Shown piece after piece: positions 55,280 through 63,215 of a stretch of 64,000 bases of DNA. The DNA comes from Clostridiaceae bacterium BRH_c20a. GTDB lineage: Bacteria > Bacillota > Peptococcia > Peptococcales > BICA1-8. A program made the translations under genes and the position numbers. The stretch lies in the NCBI GenBank assembly GCA_000961765.1, contig LADT01000086.1, forward strand, positions 1 through 64,000. Direction: 5' to 3'. How positions within the stretch are numbered: the stretch's first letter is position 1; every line of letters begins with the position of its first letter. Under the pieces are notes generated by a model. The model was not told the origin of the DNA and did not search any database. It saw nothing but the letters and a program-made list of their open reading frames with translations.

Positions 55280-56110
55280 TTAATTAGTAAGCATAATTAT
55301 TCCAGCTAAACGTCCAGTCTTACCATTTTCATACCGATAGGAATACAAAATTTCGGGATGACAGTAGGTGCAAATTTCAGAAACAGTTATATGTCTATCT
55401 AATATTCCTGAATCTAATAGCTGTAAGCGGTTTGCTTCCCATAGATTCAATTGTGCTTTTCCACCAGGCTTTAACTTGAGTATTTTTTCCCACTTGTTAA
55501 AGTTATTTTGAAACTGTGAAATAACAGGAGTATCTACTTCATAGTGGCAAGGACCAATAGAAGGGCAAATTGCGACTAGAATATTTTGCGGCTGACAACC
55601 GTATGCTTCTCCCATTTTTTCGACAGTTTTTCTAGTAATATTCAGCACTGTACCTTTCCAACCAGCATGGGCGATAGCAATGGCTTTTAAAACAGGGTCC
55701 AAAAACATAATTGGTACACAATCGGCATAAAAGGCTATTAGGGCCACTCCCGGCTCATTAGTAATTAAGGCATCAGTTTCCTTAACAGCAGTATTCTGTT
55801 CTATTGCTCCTCTACCACGATCGCTAGTGCCTGCTTTAAATATTTTATCTCCATGGACCTGATTGGCAGCTACAATATTCTCTAAAGGGATGCCTAAGCT
55901 TTGGGCAAATAATCTTCTGTTTTCTTTAACCGTTTCCCAATCATCATCAGTAAGAAAACCCATATTAAGTGTATTAAATGGCTCCCCACTGATTCCCCCT
56001 ATCCTGGTACTAAAGCCATGTTTTACCAAGCCCGTCTCAGAAAAAGCAGGAATAGTATAAAATTGCACTCCGTTATTTTCTTTTAAGACAAAGTTACTGA
56101 TTATTGACAC
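55280..56110 (-). CDS. pgeF: PgeF/YlmD-type (DUF152, laccase-domain) protein
   Basis: 276 aa. Metal ligands in NQVHGDKI, FYADCVPIMF and IAHAGWKGT. Other words are HGFSTRIGG and CPSIGPCHYEVD. Known as peptidoglycan editing factor, and family members act on purine nucleosides. First gene upstream of the ylmE-sepF cluster in the usual order, here separated by the TCA module. GTG start at 56110 next to AGGGGG; exact start unsure. Confidence 0.92.
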   Translation of the reverse strand: MSIISNFVLKENNGVQFYTIPAFSETGLVKHGFSTRIGGISGEPFNTLNMGFLTDDDWETVKENRRLFAQSLGIPLENIVAANQVHGDKIFKAGTSDRGRGAIEQNTAVKETDALITNEPGVALIAFYADCVPIMFLDPVLKAIAIAHAGWKGTVLNITRKTVEKMGEAYGCQPQNILVAICPSIGPCHYEVDTPVISQFQNNFNKWEKILKLKPGGKAQLNLWEANRLQLLDSGILDRHITVSEICTYCHPEILYSYRYENGKTGRLAGIIMLTN

Positions 56111-56116
56111 CCCCTA

Positions 56117-56378
56117 AATTTAAGGTTGAGGTTTCGCTCCACTTCATTCCGCTAGGTTAAGGTTAAAAAAACAGATTTCACTTTGTTAGATTAAAAATTT
56201 CACTACATTTCATTTCGTTAGATTTTAAAATTTTATCTAGCGAGTCGCAGTCTTACTCTTACTCTTACTCTTAACCTTAACCTTAACCTTAACCTTAACC
56301 TCAGCCTCAGCCTCAGCCTTAACCTCAGCCTTAGCCTTATATTTTCCCGTCCGTGTACCCCGGAGGGGACCGTGGTTA
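56117..56378. repeat. Hexamer element plus ACCACGG-family unit
   Basis: Left GGTTGAGG...GGTTAAGG (56124-56165), middle ATTTCACTTTGTTAGATT and TTTCATTTCGTTAGATTTTA, right about 15 units CTTACT, CCTTAA, CCTCAG and CCTTAG (56250-56338). 56343-56378 is a unit of the ACCACGGGCCCC family, inverted (CCCGTCCGTGTACCCCGGAG). This is nearly all of the 317-bp gap; 56380-56427 adds TTTCACTCTTTCACTC words. No gene. Confidence 0.8.
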
Positions 56379-56427
56379 AATATTTTTTTCCAATCTACAC
56401 TATTTCACTCTTTCACTCTTTCACTTT

Positions 56428-57480
56428 TCACTTTTCCACTATTTTTGTCAAATCCACCTTATAATATTTCCCTTCAAACATCAAGGTATGTGTGAGCTGG
56501 TCATAAGCCATAAAATTCTGACCAACCTTTTTTGGTGAGTTTTTTTGTAACAACTCAATAGCATAAATATTTGTTTCCTCTTCTGGGACCCAATCCTCCA
56601 AGGCAGCTTTAATTCTTGCGACTCCTTCTGTATCCTGTTGAACTACATTTTCAGGTTTTAAGGAATTGACCAGCACTTGAAAATCCTTTGGAGCCAGGAT
56701 GTTTTTTTCAGTTCTTTCATTCATTGTCATGGAATTAAATATTCTAGCTTGATCATAGTTGTTAATATTTTTAGAATCCACCAGTAGTTTTTCCAGTAAT
56801 TCTTCTAGTTCATTGTTTTTATAATAGGCTAAACGCTCACCTGCTACCCATTCCTCAAACAATCCCTGATCATAGCTCAGTATTTTGGAATACCATTTAC
56901 CATCAGTCCTTCTATAATTAATCCACATTGTTAAATAAGGCTGGTCAAATTTCTGCTCTTTTCCACTGACCACTTCCTTTAGCCCCAATTCTCGAATTAG
57001 TTTTCCAAAGTCCGCTAAATATTGTTCAGGGACTTCAATAGACTTAACCACACCACCAGCGGATGATGAGCTTGTTTTAAACATGAGGGAATTCCCAGTG
57101 CTGTTTGACCTTATTGTAATCTCGGTAGGAATTGTGCTTTCCGCCTTAGTTACCAGGCTTACGGCATGCATTCTAAAGATACCGACAATCATCAGCGGTA
57201 CTATAATCAGCAAAGAAATTACGGCTAGATAGCTTTTCTGATGGATTTTAAAGCTCTTTTTTTCAACCACTAAGTTAAATAATAAGTAAGTGAGAAGAAT
57301 AGCTACCACCGCGCCAATAATGCCGAAATACATATCCGGAAGATGGCGATTGTTGATTGGAGGTAATATTTTTAATAGACAATCCCGAATAATGCCTCTG
57401 AACAGGGAAAGACCTAAGTAATACCCCAGAAGACCTGCTCCTAGTAAAGCAATAATTTTATCTTGAAAAACTTTTTTCAT
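56428..57480 (-). CDS. Membrane protein of the ECF operon, unknown function
   Basis: 350 aa. Three N-terminal helices (about 9-28, 48-68, 82-102) and a large C-terminal soluble domain (about 115-350) of no family I recognise. It is last of sigma, anti-sigma and this gene; the overlap with the anti-sigma stop is one base. It could be the signal receptor or the effector of the regulon. ATG with GGGAAATA upstream. Confidence 0.6.
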   Translation of the reverse strand: MKKVFQDKIIALLGAGLLGYYLGLSLFRGIIRDCLLKILPPINNRHLPDMYFGIIGAVVAILLTYLLFNLVVEKKSFKIHQKSYLAVISLLIIVPLMIVGIFRMHAVSLVTKAESTIPTEITIRSNSTGNSLMFKTSSSSAGGVVKSIEVPEQYLADFGKLIRELGLKEVVSGKEQKFDQPYLTMWINYRRTDGKWYSKILSYDQGLFEEWVAGERLAYYKNNELEELLEKLLVDSKNINNYDQARIFNSMTMNERTEKNILAPKDFQVLVNSLKPENVVQQDTEGVARIKAALEDWVPEEETNIYAIELLQKNSPKKVGQNFMAYDQLTHTLMFEGKYYKVDLTKIVEK

Positions 57481-58463
57481 TATTTCCCACCTCCCGGCAA
57501 ATCATTTAGAAGTTCCATTTTATCAGGAGAAACTTGATAAGCATCTCCATTATGAACAATCATTTCTCCGGTATTCTTTTCTAAATAAATAGGAATTTGA
57601 CCTCCACCTTTAAAATCCACTAACAGCTCAAAACCGTTCTTTTCCTGGGGAAACATTTTTTTACCCTTTTTTTCTGCCTGGGAAATTGCTGCCACTAGTT
57701 CTGCATATTTTTCTTCCCTCAGGGCATCTTGATCAATCCTTATTAACCAAGAAGTACTATTTTTTTCCGCTTTATAGATAGTCATCCCTGTAACTCCACT
57801 AAGACTATCAATTTTTGCTAATGTATAGCCGTAGGTGCCATATAGGACGCCGGTCCATACTAAAAATACTATGAGCCAGGCTAAGAGAAAATTAATAATT
57901 TTCCTGCGTATAAAAATTCTTTTATCACTAAAGAGATACCCAATAATCACAGCAATAAAAGAGGCAATTATGGCTGGAGTAAGGGATGTTGCTACAAAGT
58001 CTAATATCGGGTGGTACGGAAAAAAACCCATTTCTCCTGCATACCTATAAAACATCCCTTCCCAAGGGTGCAGGGTATTTTTCGAAAAGAAAATTCCCAA
58101 GGCAAATTCAGCCAATTTATAGGGTAATGCCATCACCGCCTTGGTTAAAAGAAAGTCATCCCTGGTATAAAACCGCGAAAACACTCCTATGATAAATCCC
58201 AGCAAACCATAGAGGGTAATGCGTCTTACTCCTTTTATCCGAGCTTTAATTTTGCTGATTAAAACTGCATCATCAACTTCTAACTGCTCTGTTTCTAAAT
58301 TTATATTATCATTCAGCAATTTATCTAATTCTTTCTGACAATCCCTACAGTTCTCTAAGTGCTTCTCGATAGTTTTCATTTCCTGTTCAGGCAACTTTTC
58401 TTCTAAAAACCCTTTAATCTTACTTTTATTAGTACAGGCCACTTTATTCCGCCTCCATTTCAT
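57480..58463 (-). CDS. Membrane anti-sigma factor with zinc-binding N-terminus
   Basis: 327 aa. The N-terminal zf-HC2 motif has HLENCRDC (near 35-42) with an earlier Cys10, the ZAS type. Membrane helices are at about 79-98, 110-130, 158-180 and 195-215. The C-terminal outer part is of unknown fold. Overlaps the ECF gene by 20 bp, the usual coupling. The first Cys spacing differs a little from textbook H-x3-C-x2-C plus upstream His. Holds its sigma factor inactive until signal. Confidence 0.8.
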   Translation of the reverse strand: MKWRRNKVACTNKSKIKGFLEEKLPEQEMKTIEKHLENCRDCQKELDKLLNDNINLETEQLEVDDAVLISKIKARIKGVRRITLYGLLGFIIGVFSRFYTRDDFLLTKAVMALPYKLAEFALGIFFSKNTLHPWEGMFYRYAGEMGFFPYHPILDFVATSLTPAIIASFIAVIIGYLFSDKRIFIRRKIINFLLAWLIVFLVWTGVLYGTYGYTLAKIDSLSGVTGMTIYKAEKNSTSWLIRIDQDALREEKYAELVAAISQAEKKGKKMFPQEKNGFELLVDFKGGGQIPIYLEKNTGEMIVHNGDAYQVSPDKMELLNDLPGGGK

Positions 58464-58953
58464 GGTAAACTTTCCGAAATTCTCTTCTTGCCCTATAAAT
58501 TCCGACTTTGACGGTGTTTAGCTCCATTTCTGTAATCTCGCAGATTTCCTTATAAGATAGATTCTGGATGTCCCGGAGAATAAGGAACGTTCTATACTTA
58601 TCACCCAATTTGTCTAGAGTTTTTCCGATAAGCTCTTTTGTTGCATTGTTTACTGCATATTCTTCAGGACCTATGCCCTTATCTACTAATTCCTTGGCAA
58701 AATGCTCTAGATTATCAATTCCTACTTCCTTATTTTTAGCTCGTACATAGTCAAGATAGGTGTTCTTTGCTATTTTATAAATCCAGGTTTTAAAGCTAGA
58801 CCTGCCCTCAAATTTAGCAATATTTAAATATACCTTTAAAAAAACATCCTGACATATTTCCTCAGCCACACTTCGGTCACTAGCCAAGTAATAAACATAT
58901 GAAAATATTGTATTTTTATATTTCTGATATAGGGCAGTAAATTCAGCATCCAA
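58444..58953 (-). CDS. ECF-family RNA polymerase sigma factor
   Basis: 169 aa. Region 2 with SVAEEICQDVFLKVY and FKTWIYKIAKNTYLDYVR, and region 4 with RTFLILRDIQNLSYKEICEI and LNTVKVGIYRAR. UUG start with GGGAAGATTAAA upstream. The promoter region holds TGTAACTTTTT about 17 bp ahead of GTATAGTC, possibly self-recognised. Its three-gene operon is complete here. Confidence 0.93.
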   Translation of the reverse strand: MDAEFTALYQKYKNTIFSYVYYLASDRSVAEEICQDVFLKVYLNIAKFEGRSSFKTWIYKIAKNTYLDYVRAKNKEVGIDNLEHFAKELVDKGIGPEEYAVNNATKELIGKTLDKLGDKYRTFLILRDIQNLSYKEICEITEMELNTVKVGIYRARREFRKVYHEMEAE

Positions 58954-59039
58954 TTTTAATCTTCCCTTTCCTTCCGGTCACCGGTAACCGTCTGTCACAA
59001 TTATAGACTATACTTTTTTTAAAAAGTTACAACAATACA

Positions 59040-59072
59040 AAAAAGAGACTTAAGTATAGTCTCTTTTCTTCT
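59040..59072. terminator. Bidirectional hairpin upstream of the ECF promoter
   Basis: AAAAAGAGACT-TAAGTAT-AGTCTCTTTT with T-runs on both strands. It insulates the ECF operon from the corrinoid operon. Confidence 0.75.
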
Positions 59073-59130
59073 TAAATACCACTTTATTAATAATTTTAAG
59101 AAAAAAGTTCCATCCTATTCCTTACAGAAA

Positions 59131-59170
59131 ATAAAGCTCTATCAATTATAAATAATTGATAGAGCTTTAT
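59131..59170 (-). terminator. Terminator of the corrinoid operon
   Basis: Stem ATAAAGCTCTATCAATTAT / ATAATTGATAGAGCTTTAT, continuing on the minus strand into TTTTCTG, 19 bp past the corrinoid-protein stop. Confidence 0.85.
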
Positions 59171-59189
59171 GCTTGCAACAACAATACAG

Positions 59190-59816
59190 CTATTTTTTTA
59201 TTATTCCACGGCAGATCGCAATGGCATTTGTAACATCTGTTGCATAATAATCAGCACCGGTGTATTCCTTTACTGTTTGGTTAACCGGATAACCACCAAT
59301 AACCACTTTTACTTGTTCTCTTAGACCAGCTTCCTCAAGCAGATCAACTACCTTTTTAATGGAACCTACACAAAAAGAAAGTAAAACGCTTATTCCCAAT
59401 ATTGGAGCACCGGTTTCACTTACTGCCTTTACAAATTGCTCTGGTGAAACATCAACACCTAAATCATAAACCTGAAAACCTGAAGAGCGCAATAAATAAA
59501 TCATTATGTTCTTGCCTAGGTCATGGATATCCCCTTCAATAGTACCAAAGACAATAGAAATGCCGTTAGTTGGTACATCAACTGAAAGATATGGCTCAAC
59601 AATTCCCATTATTCCCTTAAGGATTTCTTCTGCCATAATCAAATCAGCCAAAAAGTAATGCCCTTCACTATATCTTTTCCCTACAATTTCCACACCATTT
59701 TTACAAATCTCCACGATTTCTAAAGGTGTTTGCCCTGCTTCTATCTGTTTTTCGACAAGGGCAAGGGCTTCTTCTTCATCCAGGTTTACTAAAGCCTTGA
59801 GGAGTTCATCTTTCAA
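59190..59816 (-). CDS. Corrinoid protein of a methyltransferase system (MtaC/MttC-like)
   Basis: 208 aa. An N-terminal helical cap (about 1-85) precedes the B12-binding Rossmann domain with GDIHDLGKNI (Asp96, His98, Gly101 ligand motif) and GVDVSPEQFV and GISVLLS...VVIGGYPV. It shuttles a methyl group between a substrate methyltransferase and a THF methyltransferase. Neither methyltransferase is in the window; they may lie to the right. UUG start with GGAGGTTTTATAA. Same strand as the GntR, activator and transporter genes. Confidence 0.93.
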   Translation of the reverse strand: MKDELLKALVNLDEEEALALVEKQIEAGQTPLEIVEICKNGVEIVGKRYSEGHYFLADLIMAEEILKGIMGIVEPYLSVDVPTNGISIVFGTIEGDIHDLGKNIMIYLLRSSGFQVYDLGVDVSPEQFVKAVSETGAPILGISVLLSFCVGSIKKVVDLLEEAGLREQVKVVIGGYPVNQTVKEYTGADYYATDVTNAIAICRGIIKK

Positions 59817-59837
59817 TTATAAAACCTCCAGTTCCCC

Positions 59838-60593
59838 CTAATCTTCTTTACACCAGCCATCATTACTGGTCAACTTATACCGATCCCCGCGATAAACCGA
59901 CTTGCTCCATCCTACAGGTTTTAATTGTCCATCATAGATTGTCTGTTCCACTACCAAAAGTGGTAGATTCAAACCTATACCAAGAATGGAAGCATCATCT
60001 TTTGAAGATATGACAGCTTGCAATACTTTTTTAGAACTCATGGGCAGATAGTCAGTGTTAGCTGTTATTAAATTTGGCAAGTTTGGATCCTGTAACTCAA
60101 ATTCAAGTATTGGTTTATTTTTGGTATATATAGTATATTTGACTTCATATGCTAATTTTTCATCTTCGGCAGATATTACTGAGCGAAAATGGAGAAGCCT
60201 AAAATTAGGATCATTTATTTTAAATATTTTTCTAAGCCCTTCATCAGCCTTTATTATTTTTGCTTCAATCAGAGTTGTTTTGTACTGAATTCCCTTTCGC
60301 TTAATATCTTCATCAAAGTTATTGAGTTCAAAGACTACATTATCAAGCTTAGGATAGCTAACATATGTTCCTTTACCCTGTTGGGCATGAACCATCCCTT
60401 TGGCTACCAATTCAGCGATGGCTTTACGTACCGTCATGCGGCTTACCCCAAAATCAGCAACAATTTTCATCTCAGTAGGCATTGCCTCGCCCGGTTTAAG
60501 CTCTCCTCTTTGTATTTTTCCTTCAAAAAGCTTAGCTAACTGGTAATAGATAGGTATCACTGAGTTTTTATCTATTGACATTTCTTCATACAT
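59838..60593 (-). CDS. GntR/HutC-family regulator
   Basis: 251 aa. Winged HTH (about 10-75; IVADFGVSRMTVRKAIAELV and GMVHAQQGKGTYVS) and a UTRA ligand domain (about 95-240). It probably represses the corrinoid operon until a methylated substrate appears. ATG 60593 or 60581; the ribosome site is weak. It sits 21 bp before the corrinoid gene, so it is in the operon it likely controls. Confidence 0.9.
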   Translation of the reverse strand: MYEEMSIDKNSVIPIYYQLAKLFEGKIQRGELKPGEAMPTEMKIVADFGVSRMTVRKAIAELVAKGMVHAQQGKGTYVSYPKLDNVVFELNNFDEDIKRKGIQYKTTLIEAKIIKADEGLRKIFKINDPNFRLLHFRSVISAEDEKLAYEVKYTIYTKNKPILEFELQDPNLPNLITANTDYLPMSSKKVLQAVISSKDDASILGIGLNLPLLVVEQTIYDGQLKPVGWSKSVYRGDRYKLTSNDGWCKED

Positions 60594-60642
60594 AGTTCAA
60601 ACACCATCTCGTTAGTTTATTTTAGATTTAAAAGACAGTCTT

Positions 60643-62442
60643 TTAGAAATTAATTCCAAGTGACAGTGATTTAATAAATTCATCCTGAAAGCCTTTTTTG
60701 TTGGAAAGCTCAATATGCTCCGCTGTCTTGGCTAACTCCACTGCCCGTATTCTTTCCTTAGCAGATAAGAGCACCATTTTAGCCCCTTCACTAGCAGCGT
60801 TACCAATGGTGATAATATCTTTTATGGGTATTGGTGGTAATAACCCCATTCCTAAAGCACTTTCTTTTTTAATAAAGTTTCCAAAAGCACCGGCCAACAT
60901 GACCTTATTGAGTTGAGTAAATTTAACACCCATTTCCTTTAAAAGTATCTTAGTACCGGCAGCAATGGCACCTTTGGCTAACTGCAGTTCCCTAATATCC
61001 TTTTGCGTAAGAACTATATCTTCTCCGATAACTGTATCTTTTGCCCAAACCAGTACAAACTCCGCTTGACCACTACTACTGCTGCGCACACGACTAGCAA
61101 TAAGGGGCGGAAGCTTTTTTAGTTGATCAGCCTTAAGCTGAAAACGTCCTGATGGATCAATAATACCCACCCGAACCATTTCAGCTACAGCATCGATTAA
61201 ACCTGATCCGCAAATTCCCCGAGCCTTGTCACCGGCAATAATTTCTAATTGTACATCATCTGTAATTCTCACTTCTTCAATTGCTCCCCCTGAGGCTCGC
61301 ATTCCAAATTTTATTTCCGCTCCCTCAAAGGCCGGTCCCGCTGCCGTAGAACAAGTTAAAATCTTTCCTGTACCAACAAGAATTATTTCCCCATTTGTAC
61401 CAATGTCTATTATAAGATTAATACCCTCAAGACTATTAACTTCTGCAGAAACCATTACACCCACTGTATCAGAACCAACATAACCGGCAACATTAGGTAA
61501 AACAAGGACTTTTCCAGTACTAAGCATTGCCAACCCTAATTCCTTAGCCTCTACTTCAACCTCCTGTTGGAAAACAGGAGTAAATGGAGCAGGTGCTAAG
61601 TAGGTAGGATCAATCCCTAAGAATAAATGGGACATAGTTGTATTGCCTACGACTACTGCTTGATATATTTCTTCTGAGGCTACAGCATTTACTTCGCTTA
61701 ATTCAGAAATTAGAGTATTTAAGCCACCGATGACCCTTTTTTGAAGTTCTTCTAATTGGCTGGGTCCTTGGCTTGCATGGGTAATTCTGGAAATTACATC
61801 TGCCCCAAATGTATTTTGGGGATTTGTCATTCCTCGACTTGAAATTAATTGCCCACCTATCAGGTCAATTAAATGGGCTACAATGGTTGTTGTCCCAATA
61901 TCAATTGCTAAACCGAAACAGCGATTACTAGTATCCCCCGGCTCAATTGCTATAGGCACCATAGAATCCATAACCACCGTTACCTCATGATTATTTTCCC
62001 GTAAAATCCTGGGTAAAGAAACGGCAAGTGAGCGCCTAAAAGTAATTTTTGAATCAGGCAAGAGAGCTTCAAGTCTTTCCCAGTCCGGCACGGGGTTTTC
62101 TAAGCTCGGCTTGGGAACCTGAAGAACGTATTTTTTGATACTAGGTTCTAATATTATTTTCTTTATTTGATCTAAGCTGGTTTTGCGTTGGGAAACTTCC
62201 TTTTTTTCATCCAGGAAAACAACGGTTTCTTCTTGTAAAAAATATTGGCATGCCAAAACCCATTGAGTAGTAGCATCCTTGGAGTTAGCAGATCTTTTTG
62301 CTACTTTACACTTTCCACAGGTTCCTTTGCCACCGCAAGTACTTTCTATCTGTACCCCGGCAATTCTTGCTGCTTCTAATATACTTTTACCCCTAGGAAC
62401 TTCCACCGTTTTATTTACAGGCAAAAATTGCACCTTGACCAA
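60643..62442 (-). CDS. RamA-like ASKHA-domain [2Fe-2S] corrinoid activation protein
   Basis: About 599 aa. N-terminal [2Fe-2S] ferredoxin domain with Cys36, 42, 45 and 65 (STCGGKGTCGKC, LACQ), then a linker and an actin-like ATPase fold with AIDIGTTTIVAHLIDL, GNTTMSHLFLG, DIGTNGEI and GSGLIDAVAEM. It reduces Co(II) corrinoid to Co(I) at ATP cost. UUG 62442 with AAAGGAGG 7 nt upstream. The partner is the corrinoid protein at 59190-59816. No MttB-type gene is visible here. Confidence 0.93.
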   Translation of the reverse strand: MVKVQFLPVNKTVEVPRGKSILEAARIAGVQIESTCGGKGTCGKCKVAKRSANSKDATTQWVLACQYFLQEETVVFLDEKKEVSQRKTSLDQIKKIILEPSIKKYVLQVPKPSLENPVPDWERLEALLPDSKITFRRSLAVSLPRILRENNHEVTVVMDSMVPIAIEPGDTSNRCFGLAIDIGTTTIVAHLIDLIGGQLISSRGMTNPQNTFGADVISRITHASQGPSQLEELQKRVIGGLNTLISELSEVNAVASEEIYQAVVVGNTTMSHLFLGIDPTYLAPAPFTPVFQQEVEVEAKELGLAMLSTGKVLVLPNVAGYVGSDTVGVMVSAEVNSLEGINLIIDIGTNGEIILVGTGKILTCSTAAGPAFEGAEIKFGMRASGGAIEEVRITDDVQLEIIAGDKARGICGSGLIDAVAEMVRVGIIDPSGRFQLKADQLKKLPPLIASRVRSSSSGQAEFVLVWAKDTVIGEDIVLTQKDIRELQLAKGAIAAGTKILLKEMGVKFTQLNKVMLAGAFGNFIKKESALGMGLLPPIPIKDIITIGNAASEGAKMVLLSAKERIRAVELAKTAEHIELSNKKGFQDEFIKSLSLGINF

Positions 62443-62497
62443 TTGCCTGCCTCCTTTCATTTTTAAAAAAAATCAAGCCCTTTAATCTAACTAACCT

Positions 62498-63184
62498 TTA
62501 AAATTGATTAGGACATTTTAACTCAAAATTATTTAATTTTACAGCTACTCCCGCAGGTACTTTAAGAAAACCTTCGTCCCATTCCCCATTTAAAGCTTTA
62601 GCAATCAGGCATAGAGTTCCTGGGACAGTTTTTTGCTCAAGGTTTAAGCTTTGTGCCAAATCAGCGGTAATATCCATTGTTTTTTTGATATCATAGGTTC
62701 CTGTATCAATAAAGTTAAGGGCGGAATAATTTTTAAGCATGACGTTAAAAATTCTTTTTGCCTTAACCGGTCCGTATTTTTTTATACATTGGTCATATTC
62801 ATAATAAATATTATTTTCGTAACGCAGCCAACCTTCAGTCAAATAATAAGCGTGGGTCTTAGAGCTTAAATCAAGCCTAGACTGATCTCCTCCAATTAAA
62901 AGGGAAATGCAATCCTCAACCTTTGGCACTACCAACTGAGCTTTCGGCGAACACAAACCGTCTATACAATTGCCACAGTAACCAAAAAGCAAGACAATAT
63001 TTTCTACATTAGACACTGTTTCAGTTATTTTGTCAATTTCTTCTTGAATTCTATCCTTTAACTTCAAAGGGTAGTTGTGGAGACCGGATTCGATCCAAAA
63101 GATGGAACTACATGTTGGCAATACCCTGACAACAGCATTTATTTCATCTTCAATTGTACGACAGCCAATAAATACTGTTTGCAA
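62498..63184 (-). CDS. DUF1638 protein
   Basis: About 228 aa. QTVFIGCRTIEDEINAV at the start, then LLFGYCGNCIDGL, CISLLIGG and LTEGWLRYE: the DUF1638 pattern, with conserved Cys in GYCGNC. DUF1638 genes commonly lie next to corrinoid methyltransferase genes; role unknown. UUG at 63184 with AGGGGTGG. Several Cys and a GG motif hint at metal or cofactor binding. Confidence 0.85.
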   Translation of the reverse strand: MQTVFIGCRTIEDEINAVVRVLPTCSSIFWIESGLHNYPLKLKDRIQEEIDKITETVSNVENIVLLFGYCGNCIDGLCSPKAQLVVPKVEDCISLLIGGDQSRLDLSSKTHAYYLTEGWLRYENNIYYEYDQCIKKYGPVKAKRIFNVMLKNYSALNFIDTGTYDIKKTMDITADLAQSLNLEQKTVPGTLCLIAKALNGEWDEGFLKVPAGVAVKLNNFELKCPNQF

Positions 63185-63215
63185 AAAACCACCCCTCTCA
63201 TGAATATGCAATGTT

